From Diphasiastrum complanatum (Eukaryota > Streptophyta > Lycopodiopsida > Lycopodiales > Lycopodiaceae), in NCBI GenBank assembly GCA_029204225.1, contig CM055092.1, forward strand, positions 11,612,310 to 11,676,309: a DNA stretch of 64,000 nucleotides. The letters run 5' to 3'. This document shows, piece by piece, positions 1 through 15,219 of the stretch (the first letter of the stretch is position 1; each line of letters begins with the position of its first letter). Under the pieces are notes generated by a model. The model was not told the origin of the DNA. It ran no database searches and saw only the letters and a program-made list of their open reading frames with translations. The position numbers were made by a program, and so were the translations under genes.

Positions 1-604
1 TGGCCAATTTCACCGCTTATCAGCAATCAATGACAAGGAACCGGATGGATGCCAACAGATACCAACCAACTGGCAATCGCAATTGACGACCTAATTTCTT
101 AGTATAAATAGTCGATCATATTTATACAATTTTAATGTAAGCAGTTTAATATCAACAAGTATTGCAAGTTAGCTCTCTATCAAGCTTTTAAGCTTGAACT
201 TTCTTGAGCATTCTAGCTCAATTTTAGAGTTATATTTTAGAGTTGCTATTGTGCTATTGCTTGTCAGTATAGCTGCTTATTATCAAACTTATCCTCAGTT
301 ACTTAGAGACAGCTTAGAGTGCGTGGTTTCTATCTGCTAATGTTTTGCACTCATTAGCATCTGATTTTTTGTTTTTCTGAATCAATACTATCTTTTATTG
401 CATTCAGTGTATGTCAGAATGCATGCATTTCTATATTTCCTTTGTAACTGATAAAATTGTCTGAGAATTCAATACTTCATGTTTGGCTACGCAATCACTT
501 AGTATCTAGCAATTTCAAAGTTAGTTACTAAAGATTGAACGTGATTCCCATCACTACTGTTTTGTTCAATTTTTTATAGGCGTAGTCATGCACCAGAATC
601 TTAC
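1..604. other. Non-coding stretch with a TATA-like box
   Basis: No gene is visible. The stretch is AT-rich and has a TATAAATA box at 103-110 followed by about 450 bases of T-rich sequence without coding potential. That layout would fit the promoter and R/U5 part of an LTR running in from the left edge, but no matching second LTR, primer-binding site or terminal dinucleotides were found, so this is only a suggestion. Confidence 0.25.
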
Positions 605-2010
605 CTATTTCCAACACATATGTTGCAGGACCTGTTCATCAATCAGCTCAAATTCCTTGTTGTAGATAAAAGCATGTTGCCAAGGGACTAATTCGTCATC
701 AACAAGATTTTCAAAAGATTCCGTTGACAGCCATGCTATGTTGATCATATTCACCCCAAAAGTGATTGGTTTATCCATGGTATACCCCTTGGGGGAAAAA
801 TGTGTTGGGTTTTGGGTCCGAATCAGGATGACATGCATGCCCAACCATACAATCAAATGTTTCTAATGTATCCGTCCATCTCAAGATATCTATTTCAGAA
901 TCATAATGACCCCCCTTGGCTTGCATTGGGCGATCAATTGTGTGATTAGTGGTGGACGATCCGTCATCAACCTTGATTATAATTGGTTTCACCGCCATGT
1001 GGTTGGATCAACCTTTATTGCCTGATCTCTATTATCAAAGGTGGGTTTTCCGGTTCCCCAGTTGTAAACCACTTGCACAACTCTCAACCAAGGTCTTCCA
1101 AGTAAAATTAGAGAAGCGGAAGGAGATTCTAGGATTTCCATCACCACGAAGGTGATTATGAACTACACTCCCGCTATCTTTTTTGGGATATCTTCAACTA
1201 CACCTTTTGGTTTTACACAAGACTGATCTGCTAATTTGATGACAAATCTTGTTGGCTTTAATCCTTGCAAACCCCATTTCTGATATAAAATAGTGGAGAT
1301 CAAGCTAGGATGCTTTTGGCTTGAGGTGCAATCCGCAGTAATTCTCTGAGGGATAAGTTCACACGGCTTGATGGCAAACTTGTGAGCACTCCTGTATGTG
1401 GAGCCTTAGGCTCCTCCATGTGGAAGGGTGGTTTATGATGGTGTAAACAATCGTTTTGATCCGTTCGCAATGGTGAGCCCGTTGGTGGTGTTGGTTCTTC
1501 AATAATGTGAGGTTCTGCAGGGGTTTCTCTTGCTCGTGCAGCTTTCTCGGTTTGTGCCTTCTGTACCCAATGGCAGATTTTATGGTATTGTCATCCCTCT
1601 TTCCTCACGTTAGGATATGGTCCTGCGGCTGAGGGTTGATCATCTACTATTGATATCGAAGATGGTGATGATGGAGCCACTTCCTTCTTGTGCTCCGTAA
1701 TCACTAACACCGGAACATGGGAAATTTGCTTTCTTTGTGATGTTCTTCATGGAACTGTTGTTGGTTGCACTGAGATCAAGTTCAGAGGCACACTGGTTCT
1801 AGGTTTGAATGGGAAATTTGTGTAACAATGTCCGTAACTGCATTATCGGCAAAAGGGGCTATATACGCCCTTTTGAGGACACTCAGCGATTCTGTGCCCT
1901 TCACCGTATCCATAGCAGCCATGAATTCTCCCAGCTTGCCATTGAGTTTGGGAAGCATAGGTCACATAATACTCATTGATTGCTGAATTGACAAATGCCT
2001 CATTTGGATC
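605..2010 (-). pseudogene. Decayed minus-strand reading frame with a zinc-knuckle-like motif (probable old retroelement gag)
   Basis: On the minus strand, around 1845-1925, the translation contains CYGYGEGHRIAEC. This looks like a CCHC zinc knuckle with the second Cys replaced by Tyr and one residue missing. Downstream on the same strand are broken open stretches (998-771 and 856-605) rich in polar residues, separated by stops. A CCHC knuckle is typical of gag nucleocapsid domains, so an old retroelement gag is the simplest reading. No protease, RT or integrase motif is seen nearby, so assignment to a superfamily is not possible. A decayed cellular zinc-knuckle gene is an alternative. Confidence 0.3.
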
Positions 2011-2556
2011 GTACCACTGTCCTGCAACACTATAGGGAGAGGATAATATTAGCTAATGCCATGCCCCTGATGTGTCGATGCAGTGACTCATCACCCAAAA
2101 AGAGTTTCCAGCAGAGATGAAGTTGAGAGCCAAGTCTGAGAGACAAGAATTACTGGTGCTAGGCTTAATGAATATTCTGTGACCCCCATTGTAATTCCCA
2201 GAAGATGGATAGCCATGTGGGAGCTAGCAATTTAGACTATCTCAACTTGAGTTATGTTTTTAATAAAGAGGCCTCCTATTATCAAGTAAGAGGTGGAACT
2301 CAAACTATTATAGATTGGGGTTCACTCACTTGCAAGAGGTGGACTCCAAAATAAGATACAATTGAGTTCTACAGCTCATGGGTATAGATAGAGGCCTCCA
2401 CCATGAGTTTCATAGCATGTATTATGTACTGAAATGTTGTTGCTCTTTGTATTGAATATTCTACTACTTGCATTTCCTTCCATGCTCCATCTTCATGCAC
2501 ATGGTTTGGGTTCTGATGTATGAATGTGTTTGTTTTTGTTAATTCTCTTTTAAGGA

Positions 2557-2852
2557 TTGGTTTGGGATTAGTATCAAGTAGATGTGCAGGGCTTGGAGGC
2601 TGATCCATCATTATACTTAGTTCAGATGCTTCCTAGTTATCGGCTCCCTGAGAAGTTCTTGTTACAACTGTTGAGTGACAGTTGTAATAAGCACTTTGTA
2701 GGATTCCCATTTGTGTTAGTATCAGGTAGATGTGTAGGACTTGGAGATTGATCTACCATTCCACTGATTTTGATGTTTTTCAATTTCTGGCTCCCTGAGG
2801 AGTTTTCCTTACAACTATTGAGTGACAGTTGTAGGAAGCACTTTGTAGGACC
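2557..2852. repeat. Tandem duplication, about 148-bp period
   Basis: Two diverged copies lie head to tail (about 2571-2704 and 2719-2852). Both begin GTATCA(A/G)GTAGATGTG, pass through GGCTCCCTGAG and end with TTGAGTGACAGTTGTA followed by AGCACTTTGTAGGA. No coding sense is evident. Confidence 0.7.
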
Positions 2853-3259
2853 TGTGATTTCAGTTTAAAAGAGGTTGTGTTGATGTTTAGTATTTTCAGT
2901 AGGAGAGCTCTAGTTTAATTTCTTGTTTCTTGAGTAGAATAGTTTAGCAATAATCTGCAGACTGTAAGAATAATGAAAGAACTGAAGCAGTGTGTAGAAT
3001 GTAGGAAATCGAGTTCCTGACAGATCCTATATACAAGATGAGCCACCATTTTCAATCAAGGATCAAAATCAGGTCGTAGGTGTGCCTTTGATAGGCAGGA
3101 CACACTACCAATATATTGTAGAGAGCAGGCTAGAATCTAGAGCAGATCCATTGATAAGCTGAATCTCTATCAAGTAGAATCGCAACAAACAAGAAAAGAT
3201 TAACTGCTAACAGAGGAAGAATATGCGCTAATAGAGAAGTAGATACATTAGATTCTTCC

Positions 3260-4092
<833 letters not shown>

Positions 4093-4104
4093 TGGTATCA
4101 GAGC
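4093..4104 (+). other. Primer-binding site, Copia-A
   Basis: TGGTATCAGAGC follows the 5' LTR without a spacer. This is the standard copia primer site complementary to the 3' end of initiator methionine tRNA. Confidence 0.9.
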
Positions 4105-4903
4105 CTAAAGGCTGAAATGAGCTAAATCCTTGGTTTTCATTCAATTTGATCACAATTTTTTATCTAAATCTTGTGTAGATTGGATCTTAGCATCTAGTAT
4201 TGATTCTAGAACTCAAAGTGAGTCAAATGCATTGGAGATTGGTGTTGTGTGACCTCATTTGCAGGTGTTTAGGTGTCTAAAACCAGAGGCGAAGTTGAAT
4301 TCAATTCACATTACCAAGATAGCAAGTTTTGCTTGCTCCAAGCATTGGTTTCTAAGCGAGTTTTGGAGGTGATTTCATAGAGGAGGCTTTCTAGCATTCA
4401 AGGAGAGGGAAGATCAGAGTTTTGGGGACTCTTCAAGGCTGTTTTAAGGTGTAGTAGACACCTCCTAAAGTGATTTAGGTTCAGTCCAACCATTGCATGA
4501 CTTATGCACCAAATTAGATCTATTTTTCATCAATTTTGATCATTTTTTGCTTGTGATTGGATAGTAGATTGTGTTGCATCCTCATTAAGTTCCATTTAGA
4601 TCTTTTACAAGTGATTTTGGAAGTACATTAGGTTGCTGAAATTCACTCTTGATCAGATCATTTGGAAGCTTTAATGTTCTTTATAGAAAGAGGGGCAATT
4701 CTACTAGTAGTGTCTACTTCAATCAAGCAAGTGCATTGTTTCTAGTATTCTATGATCTGATTTTGTTAGAGATCATTCTTAGATCTTTATAGGAAGTCTA
4801 TTACTGATCTTTTCAGGTCCCTAAGAAGTGGGATAAGGTAGACCTTCAATCAAATCAATAGAAGTAACCTTCATTTGTGTCAAGTCCTTGATTAGGAGAC
4901 TAG
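4105..4903 (+). other. Copia-A untranslated leader
   Basis: About 800 bases between the primer site and the gag ATG with frequent stops in all frames. It would carry packaging and dimerisation signals in a working element, but none can be named from sequence alone. Confidence 0.6.
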
Positions 4904-6772
4904 ATGGCATCTATAAATGCATATATTTTGGATACTAATGAAAGGCTCAACAAAACTAACTATTCCATATGGAAAGTTAGAATGGAATCTATCATGATCA
5001 TGCAAGATCTGATGGAAATTGTAAATGGTAAGGAGGGTGAACCTATTCATCCTCAAGAGAAAGCCAAATACATCAAGAGGTGCAATGTTGCACTACATTG
5101 CATAAAAATGAATGTTGCAAATGAACTCTTAAGAGAGGTAGGAGATTGCGCTTCAGCTCAAGATGCTTGGGAGACTTTGCAAAAGGTCTATGAATCCAAG
5201 AACCAAACTAGAATGTTAGTTTTGAAGAATCAAATCTATAGAAGCTATCAAAAGAAAGGAGAGAGTGCACATACTTTTGTCCTAAGAGTAAAGGAATTGA
5301 ACAAAGAGCTAGCCTTTATAGGTGACCCTATCAAGGATGAAGAGCTTGTTCAACTCATATTGAATGGACTAAGCTTTGAACTTGACAATTCGGTTCAGGG
5401 ATATGCAATTATGGGTAAGCTACCCATACTTGAAGAACTCCAAGGCACACTCATGGCCGAGGAATCAAGAAGGAGCCAAATGCAAGAGAGGATGGATAGG
5501 CTTTCCATCCAAGGTGGAGATGACCAAGCTCTCTTCACCAAAGGCAAAGGAAAGTCCAAAGGCAAAGGATCAACATTCAAGAAGTCTACAAAGCTTGAGG
5601 ATCAAGAAGGACCCTCAAAGGCATCTCCATTAACCACCAAAGTCAAGAAGGACAAATCAAAGGTGAAGTGCTACTATTGTAGCAAGATGGGGCATTATGC
5701 CTCGGAATGCTTCAAGAGGAAGCAAGATCAAAGCCAAGCCAACATGAGCAAAGAGGAGGAGGAGGAGGAGAGTTCACATGAGGACTCTCTCATGATGTCC
5801 ATATTTTCTTCAACAAGCTTCAAAGGAGAAGATCCTTGGTGGATTGACTTGGGTGCTAGTTCACACATGACTAGTAAAAGGGAGTTTTTCTCTTCTCTCT
5901 TATCTTATGATGGACCTATAAAGTCTATCTATACAGCAAATGATGAAGCTTGTAAGATTGAAGGAGTTGGTAGCATTCCCCTTTGCTTAGGATCTTCCAA
6001 AAAGATCAACATAGAAGGTGTTTTGTACATTCCTACAATAACAAAGAATCTACTAAGTGTTGGCCAAATGGTAGACAATGGTTTCAATGTTGACTTTGCT
6101 TCAAATGAATGTTTCATCAAGAAGAAGGGTAAGATAGTGGCTAAGGGCACTAGACTTGGCAAACTTTATAAGTTGGATGCATTTGTGGATACTAATGTTG
6201 TCATGTTGGCCGAGAAGAGCAAGATATCTACCTTTACTTTATGGCACAAAAGACTTGGACATGTCAACTCGGGTTCCATGGAGGCTATGATCAAGGAGGA
6301 GTATGCTTTAGGCCTACCAAGGTCTATTGGGAAGGAAGACAAGGTTTGTGAAGGTTGTGCCTTATCCAAGGCACATAAGAAGGTGTTTCTTAACTCCATC
6401 ACAAAGTCATCTCATCCTCTTGAACTCATACACTCGGATGTGCACATTGCTAGCACCAAATCTAATGGAGGTTCATCCATGTTTTTAACTTTCATTGATG
6501 ACTACTCAAGATATTGTTGGGTGTTCTTACTTTCCTTCAAGTCTCAAGTATTTGATACTTTTGTAAAGTTCAAGTTGTTTGTGAAAAATCATCATAATCA
6601 TAGCATCAAGATTCTTAGAAGTGACAATGGTGGAGAATCATCTCCAATGAGTTCGAGGCCTTTTGTGAGGAGGAAGGGATCAAGAAAGAGACTTCTTGTC
6701 CTTACACTCCTCAACAAAATGGAGTTTCTGAAAGAAGGAATAAAACATTATGTGAATGTTCTAAGGCTTTAA
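4904..6772 (+). pseudogene. Copia-A gag-protease-integrase (5' part of gag-pol)
   Basis: The start is the ATG giving MASINAYILD, the usual copia gag N-terminus. Domains in order: gag of the UBN2/Retrotran_gag type (residues about 10-200); a CCHC knuckle CYYCSKMGHYASEC (about 256-269) that would bind RNA; an aspartic protease motif WWIDLGASSHM (about 312) with Leu where Ser is usual; a pre-integrase LWHKRLGH motif (about 445); and the integrase core with HSD (about 511) and SDNGG (about 573). A single-base deletion near 6639, just after SDNGGE, shifts the frame, so the last 45 codons here are out of frame and the true continuation lies in the next segment. The polyprotein would form the virus-like particle and insert the cDNA. 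Confidence 0.92.
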
Positions 6773-7281
6773 GATTAGATGCTTGTTTGCCCAAATCCTT
6801 TTGGGGTGAGTCTCTTGTATGTGCAAACTACTTGATGAATAGGGTGTCTTGCAAAGAAATTGAAGGCAAAACTCCTTATGAGATGTTGTATGGAAAGAAA
6901 CCCAATCTTAATCACTTGAAAGTTTTTGGGTGTATATGTTATGTGCATGTGCCATTGGAAACAAGAACCAAGGAGGATCCATCTTCCACAAGAGGGATCA
7001 TGCTTGGATATGCAAGCTCAAGCAAGGGCTACAAAGTCTATCTCCCATCCTTGAACAAATTTGTTGTTTCAAGAGATGTCATCTTTGATGAACATCATAT
7101 GCATATGCTTGAAGAAGGCCCAAGTGCTCCAACAATCAAGAAGAAGATGGCCGAGGAGCAAGATCTTGGTTTTGAGGAGGAGCTCATGGAGGAGCAAGCA
7201 CCAAACCCACCTATCACACCAAGGAGATCTTCAAGGGAAAAAGTGGAGCCATCAAGGATCACATATCAAGGCAAAGGATAG
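6640..7281 (+). pseudogene. Copia-A integrase C-terminal half
   Basis: Continues the polyprotein in the shifted frame. Integrase motifs CPYTPQQNGVSERRN (carrying the third catalytic acidic residue region), FWGESLVCANYLMNR and VFGCICYVH are followed by the acidic, proline-containing linker. The frame ends at a TAG at 7279-7281. In the related Copia-E the matching codon is Lys (GKQVE), so this is an in-frame nonsense mutation and the coding sense continues directly after it. Confidence 0.9.
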
Positions 7282-8031
7282 CAAGTTGAGGGTATCTCAT
7301 CCACTTATTATGCTTTATCTAGTTTTGAAGAACCATCTAATGTTGAAGATGCATTGAACTCCAAAGAATGGTATAAAGCTATGTTGGATGAGTATGATGC
7401 CTTGATTGAGAATGAAACTTGGTTGCTTGTTGAGAGACCTCAAAGGAATGTAATAGGATGCAAGTGGGTCTTCAAGATTAATTTGAATGCAAATGGGAGA
7501 GTTAACAAACATAAAGCAAGATTAGTTGCAAAAGGTTATGCTCAAGAGAGAGGGATAGACTATGAGAAAACTTTTGCACCCGTGGCCAAGATGGTCACAA
7601 TAAGGCTAATCATTGCACTTGCATCACATTTTGGATGGATTCTATGTCAAATGGATGTCTCTAATGCTTTCTTGAATGGTTTTTTGGAAGAGGATATCTA
7701 TAAGGAGCAGCCACAAGGGTTCATCAAGCATGGAATGGAGAACAAAGTATGCCATCTCCAAAGAAGCATCTATGGCTTGAAGCAAGCCTTGAGATCATGG
7801 AATTCAAGACTACATTGCTATCTTATTTCACTTTCTTTTGTTCAAAGTGAATATGATCCCACTCTTTACATTAAGTTTGATGATGTTGGTGTTGAACTTT
7901 TACTCATTTATGTAGATGACATCATCATTAGTGGAAATAGTACTGATGGTATTGAAAAAATCAAGATAGATCTATCCTTAGAGTTCAAGATGGTAGATCT
8001 AGGGTGTCATCTTAGGCCTAGAAGTACTTAG
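7282..8031 (+). pseudogene. Copia-A reverse transcriptase
   Basis: Starts right after the internal stop, in the same frame. RT landmarks in order: GCKWVFKI, NKHKARLVAKGYAQ, FAPVAKM, QMDVSNAFLNG (first catalytic Asp), SIYGLKQALRSW and LLIYVDDIIISG (catalytic YVDD). The reading ends out of frame after MVDLG. Comparison with Copia-E (DLGKIHYILGLE) shows about 11 bases lost near 8003, removing the middle of that motif and shifting the frame. Catalytic residues are intact but the protein is interrupted. Confidence 0.92.
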
Positions 8032-8797
8032 AGGGTCTGATTTTATCTTTATAAGTCAAGTAAACTATGCTCAAAGTCTTTTGAAGAAGTTTAAGATGGA
8101 AGTATGCAAAAGTGTTGACACACCAATGGAGCAAGATGTAAAAGTGCCAAATGAAGATGATGAAAGATCCTTCATGGACATCACTTTGTTTAGGCAACTT
8201 ATAGGTTCCTTAATGTGGATCACTATAACTAGACCAGATCTTAGCTTTAGTGTATGTAGGTTGAGCCAATCCATGCAAAAGCCATTGAATATCCATTGGA
8301 AAAAGCCTAAGAGGATTCTAAGATACATCTCGGGTACATTGGATTTTGGGATTCTATATAGAGGAGATGTGATTAACCTTCATGCATTTAGTGATTCAGA
8401 TTATGCAAGGGACAAGAGGGATAGGAAATCAACAAGTGCCTATTCAACTTTCATAGGAGAAGGTGTGGTTTCATGGCTTTCAAAAAAGCAAGAAACTATA
8501 TCTCTATCTTCAACCGAGGCCGAGTACAAAGCTTTGACAACCACTACAAAGGAGGTACTTTGGATCAAGAGATTATTGGTGGAACTAAAGATCATGGATT
8601 CAGAGGAGGCACCAATCATCTACAATGACAATATATCAGCCCAACACCTTGCATCTAACCCAATCTTCCATGCAAGATCTAAGCACATTGAGATATGCCA
8701 TCACTTTGTGAGAGAAATGGTGCAAGCCAAGGAGATTGCTTTGGAGCATGTTCCAAGCAATGAATGTGTAGCTGATCTACTTACTAAACCACCTTAA
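8005..8797 (+). pseudogene. Copia-A RT thumb and RNase H
   Basis: Third frame of the polyprotein. It carries the connection (LLKKFKME...TPMEQDVK), LTRPDLS-like and LSQSMQKP motifs, then RNase H with FSDSDYARD, STSAYSTFIG, STEAEYKAL, IYNDNISAQ and ARSKHIEICHHFVRE, ending ADLLTKPP. RNase H removes the RNA from the hybrid during cDNA synthesis. The frame closes at TAA 8795-8797. Codons beyond it still resemble the C-terminal tail of Copia-E, so this stop is probably early. Confidence 0.9.
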
Positions 8798-8869
8798 AAG
8801 ACACCTTTTATGAAGTTTAGATCATCACTTGGAGTGCTTAGTAAAGCAATGATTGAACCAATCTAGATA

Positions 8870-8880
8870 GTGAGGAGGAG
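8870..8880 (+). other. Polypurine tract, Copia-A
   Basis: GTGAGGAGGAG lies immediately before the 3' LTR. Copia-E has the same AGGAGGAG directly before its own TGTTAAAA LTR start. It would prime plus-strand DNA synthesis. Confidence 0.8.
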
Positions 8881-10062
<1,182 letters not shown>

Positions 10063-10909
10063 TGTTGAAAATTGTCACTTCTCACTTGTCATTTTTTATT
10101 GTAAATAAAGGTCAATCATGAGTACAATGTTCATGATCTGATTTCACACGTGTGGATCCTGTTCCCACGTGTGAAAAAAAGTACTTTTCATACTTGTAAA
10201 TATCTACTTTGATTTTGTATTAATCAAGTTAAGTGTGAACATGATATGACTAGGTTTTAGTCAAGTTGACTACTCACCTAGAAATTAGCTTATCCTTGCC
10301 TGTGCATGAGTAAATGCTCCCACATGGCAAGTGGATGTTCACACATGTGTATAAAGTTCTAGAAGATAAGAGTTGACCATTTTTCTTAGATCCTATTTTG
10401 TAGGGAATATTCCTATATTCTAGGAGACTAGCTCTTTGGATTCTAGCCATATTCTAGAAGGTCAACTTTGGATAAGGATCAAGGATGGATCAAATGGATA
10501 GATCTTAGTGATGTGGCACTCTTCACGCGTGTGAAGGTCTGCTGGACTGTACCAGACTCGTGGATGTACTTGATCCATAAAAGGATCATCATTTTGCTAA
10601 TGGTATTGATGAGACTTTTGCATTCTACACTTTTGTGAGATTTCTAGTCAATAGAATTGTGTTTTTATTGAATGATTGCTATCAAGAACCAATGTACTTG
10701 TTGTTTCAGGTGCAGGCCGTACAATGGACAGTACTCCACATGTGTGAGGCCGCTCTTACTTGTTTATGAGGATTTGATCCATTGCTCTTGCTTAAATCTA
10801 AGTGTAGTGAATGTAGATCAAGATCTAAAGTGTAGAACTTTATAGATCCATTGATTAAGCAACCAATAACTCTCTAATCATTAATGTCCTAAAAACTGAA
10901 ATTTTATCA
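10063..10909 (+). mobile_element. Solo LTR of a copia element with 5-bp target duplication
   Basis: Starts TGTTGAAAATTGTCAC and ends GAAATTTTATCA (TG...CA), 847 bp. It is flanked on both sides by ATGGG (10058-10062 and 10910-10914). No internal region is present, so it is the product of recombination between two LTRs. Its ends resemble those of Copia-A and Copia-E (TGTTAAAA...TTTTRYCA), and it has several copies of the TTCACACGTGTGAA-type motif, as in the Copia-A LTR. Removing it and one ATGGG restores continuous host sequence. Confidence 0.85.
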
Positions 10910-10914
10910 ATGGG

Positions 10915-11312
10915 CTTACGCACGCAAGATGCCACGACCCTCGCAACTTATTTCTATTTTTTCGGCTGATTTATTTATTTACATGGGAATACTCCCAATA
11001 GCCTACAAATTTTTTGGAATCATCAACTTAAGCTTTGTATCTTGTCAGTATCAGATCAATTGAAATATCAATAATTAACGTGTAAAAAAATGATAGTCTC
11101 TTGCCATATTTGATGGGAACTTTCTAGCTTTATGGATGGTGGGCCAATTTTTTATGAGCCCCTAAGTTGCTATTTAGCTAGTTCCCTTTGTACTTGGAGA
11201 ATATAGTGTGAATATACAGTTTTGGTGTTGTCGGAGCAATTTTGTTTGTTTCTTGTCTTGAAGTACTCGTTAAAGTTTTGTGATGATTGCATTGATTAGA
11301 TTGTTATTCTCA
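10915..11312. other. Unassigned sequence, probably old LTR material before Copia-C
   Basis: No gene is seen. The first part continues the old LTR interrupted by the solo LTR. The last about 220 bases, ending TTGTTATTCTCAAC, directly precede a primer-binding-site-like sequence and may be the Copia-C 5' LTR. No 3' partner is in the window to prove this. Confidence 0.3.
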
Positions 11313-12732
<1,420 letters not shown>

Positions 12733-12837
12733 ATGGCCAATATCAATGAGGCGATTTTGGGTGAGGCAAGTAAGTTGGATGGGGCATCCAACTACAACAT
12801 TTGGAAGTTCAAAATGAAGAGCATTCTCATGGAGAAG
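12733..12837 (+). pseudogene. Copia-C gag, N-terminal fragment before the Copia-B insertion
   Basis: The ATG opens MANINEAILGEASKLDGASN and continues to a typical copia gag N-terminus (YNIWKFKMKSILMEK). The sequence stops at the first base of the Copia-B LTR. Reading on from 18899, after removing one copy of the 5-bp duplication AGAAG, gives EL*DIIVGIEVRPD in the same frame, which matches the gag of relatives (KELWDIIDGIELKP in Copia-B). The stop is TGG changed to TGA. Confidence 0.9.
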
Positions 12838-13735
12838 TGTTAGATTTCTTATGCTCAGCCTTAAACAAATCGTTCAAATAATGAGCATCCTGAAAAACTG
12901 AAGGCCAACTACATGTGTTTTTGGACCTTCACATTTTTCCTTTTTTTGCCTTAAACAATTTTTTAGACACCTTGGCCTTTTTTGCACCTTAGCAAAAACT
13001 GTGACACACTGGCCAAGCGACCAAAATGCCTTAAAGAACCATTCTTAAAAGCACCTTCGACTTTTTTGGTTGTTTTGCTACCTTAAAACCTAAGGCACCT
13101 TCAGTTTTTCGCTGTCTTTAGTCTAAGACACTTTTTCCGCCATTTTCGCCTTATTCATTGTCTTAAATCTAAGGACGCCTTAGAGATTTACATACCTTTA
13201 GTCTAAGGGAACCTTCAGGAGTTGCATACCTTTAGTCTAAGGGCACCTTTGGGTTTTTTGGCCTTTTACATTCTTGGCTGACCGATGTCGCCAACTTATC
13301 AGCAACCCTAAAAATAGCTGGACAACTAAATATCCCAAAGGCGGTGAAGTAGTTACCAACTTTGTACATATAAAAAGACTGGCATAAATAGCCTTAAAGG
13401 CTTGTAAGATATTTTCTCTCGACACTTGTAAATCTCTATATTAGCTGAATCAAGCTATGTAAGTGTTAATTGAACTTCTTTTTCAATCATAATTATCAGT
13501 AGCCAGCGTTATCATGCTCAACAAGCTGAACTTATTACTTCAAGCCATTGTACTCATTGTTGATATATTTATCAGAGTGCAATTTTTGTCTCACTACTGC
13601 ATCGTTCATTTGAGGAAACTGTATGAATTCTTTTACTTGAATATTTCTGCTGCTAACTATTGCATTTCCATTCCTACACGCCTATGCTCTGAGCAAACGA
13701 GCTTATGTTGTGCTCATGACCATCGTTTTACGACA
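12838..13735 (+). repeat. Copia-B 5' LTR
   Basis: Starts TGTTAGATTTC, ends TTTTACGACA, with a TATAAAAA box at 13369-13376. The matching position of the 3' LTR reads TATACAAA. Confidence 0.92.
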
Positions 13736-13747
13736 TGGTATCAAAGT
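13736..13747 (+). other. Primer-binding site, Copia-B
   Basis: TGGTATCAAAGT directly follows the 5' LTR; one or two changes from the usual TGGTATCAGAGC. Confidence 0.8.
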
Positions 13748-13878
13748 AGGCATTTCAGTAATCTGCGTGTCTACTGCGGATTATCAGTCTTGTTTCTGTC
13801 AGGACGTCTTTCTAGCAAACACGCAGCCAATAGTATTTTGACCATCGTTGTTTCTACCAGCGATCTCGTTCAACCAGA

Positions 13879-14835
13879 ATGGATCCATCATCTAGTTCAT
13901 CTCTCATTGATAGACTTGATGGAGATAACTACCATCTTTGGAAATTCAAGATGAAGGTTATACTTCTAGCCAAAGAATTGTGGGACATCATTGATGGCAT
14001 AGAGCTCAAACCAAAAGGTGATGCAGCCATCATCACCAAGTGGAGACTGAGAGATGGCAAAGCATTTGCCATGATCACCCTCAATATCAAGGACACTCAG
14101 AGCAACCACATACGTGCTGCTCAGACCGCTAAGAATGCATGAGACATCCTAGCAACTCTCTACGACATTAGAGACGTTACATCCAAGCTGCATCTGAGGA
14201 AGAAATTCTTCAACCCCAGAATGTCTGAAGCAGATAGTGTTTTGAGTCACCTCAACACTTTCAAAAATCTTATGGAGCAGATGACTGCAACTGGCTCAGT
14301 CATAGAAGATTCCGATGCACTCATGACTCTATTATTGATTCTACTTGAAGCCTACAAAAATTGGGTAATGGCAATTTCTACCCAGGAGCACCTCACTCTA
14401 TCAAGAGTAATTTTGATGCTCCTACAAGAGGAGATCAAAAGATCAGCATCCTCCTGAAGCTCAGGATCGGATCCTCAAGCTTCGTATTCAAAAACTCAGA
14501 AGCTTAGATCCAAGAGATCTACAAAGTTAGGCTATACTGACAAGAAGAGAAACATGCAGTCTGGACCAAATTCCGGTCAAGGATCAAATTCAAGCTCTTC
14601 ATCATTCCAACATGTGCAAAAACTATTCTATAGATACTGTAAGAGGACTGGCCACAAAATCAAGGACTGCCGAATGTTGAAGTACAACAAAAAAAAGAAA
14701 AAGCAGTTCCAACAACAAGCACATAGTACTACAACCAGTCACTCAAATCAGCAACAAGAAGAAGAGGAAGATGAGGCAGCTTTCATGACCAAAGTCGGAG
14801 AACAACATGATATCGATTCTTGGTATCTAGCTCCG
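13879..14835 (+). pseudogene. Copia-B gag with decayed zinc knuckle
   Basis: The ATG at 13879 gives MDPSSSSSLIDRLDGDNYHL followed by KELWDIIDGIELKP, a gag of the UBN2/Retrotran_gag class. An in-frame TGA at about 14140 and a TGA near 14456 interrupt it. The knuckle reads YRYCKRTGHKIKDC, with Tyr in place of the first Cys. A glutamine-rich tail follows. Near 14828 the frame is lost at the protease active site: bases that should encode the catalytic Asp (expected WYLDSGAT-type) are missing, which both removes the residue and shifts the frame. Confidence 0.88.
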
Positions 14836-15179
14836 GAGCAACTCAACACATGACTTACCATCACGACTGGTTCAAAGACTACAAGTCATTCACCCACTCT
14901 CGAGTTGTACAGCTTGAAGACAACTCATCACATTCAATCGAAGGTGAAGGAACAGTCAGAGTTGAATTCAAAAGAGGTGAGGTCAAGTTGTTGTATAACG
15001 TTCTCCACATTCCAAATCTGACCAAGAATCTACTCTCAGTTAACAAAATCATTGATTCAGGTCGGAGGGTCAAATTCGATACGGATGGCTGCACAATCCT
15101 TGACAAATCTCGGAAGGTGCTAGCCGACGGAAGAAGAAGCAGCTATTTTTTACAAACTCAGCCACTACTACTCTTCTAA
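14820..15179 (+). pseudogene. Copia-B protease remainder
   Basis: In the shifted frame: SGATQHMTYH followed by an aspartic-protease-like stretch with LLYNVLHIPNLTKNLLSVNK, the usual end of the copia protease region. The catalytic Asp is lost at the junction, so no active protease can be made. The frame ends after LLLF. Confidence 0.85.
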
Positions 15180-15219
15180 CAGTCAAGCTCTTCACACAAC
15201 CACTTCTAAATCAACTGAT

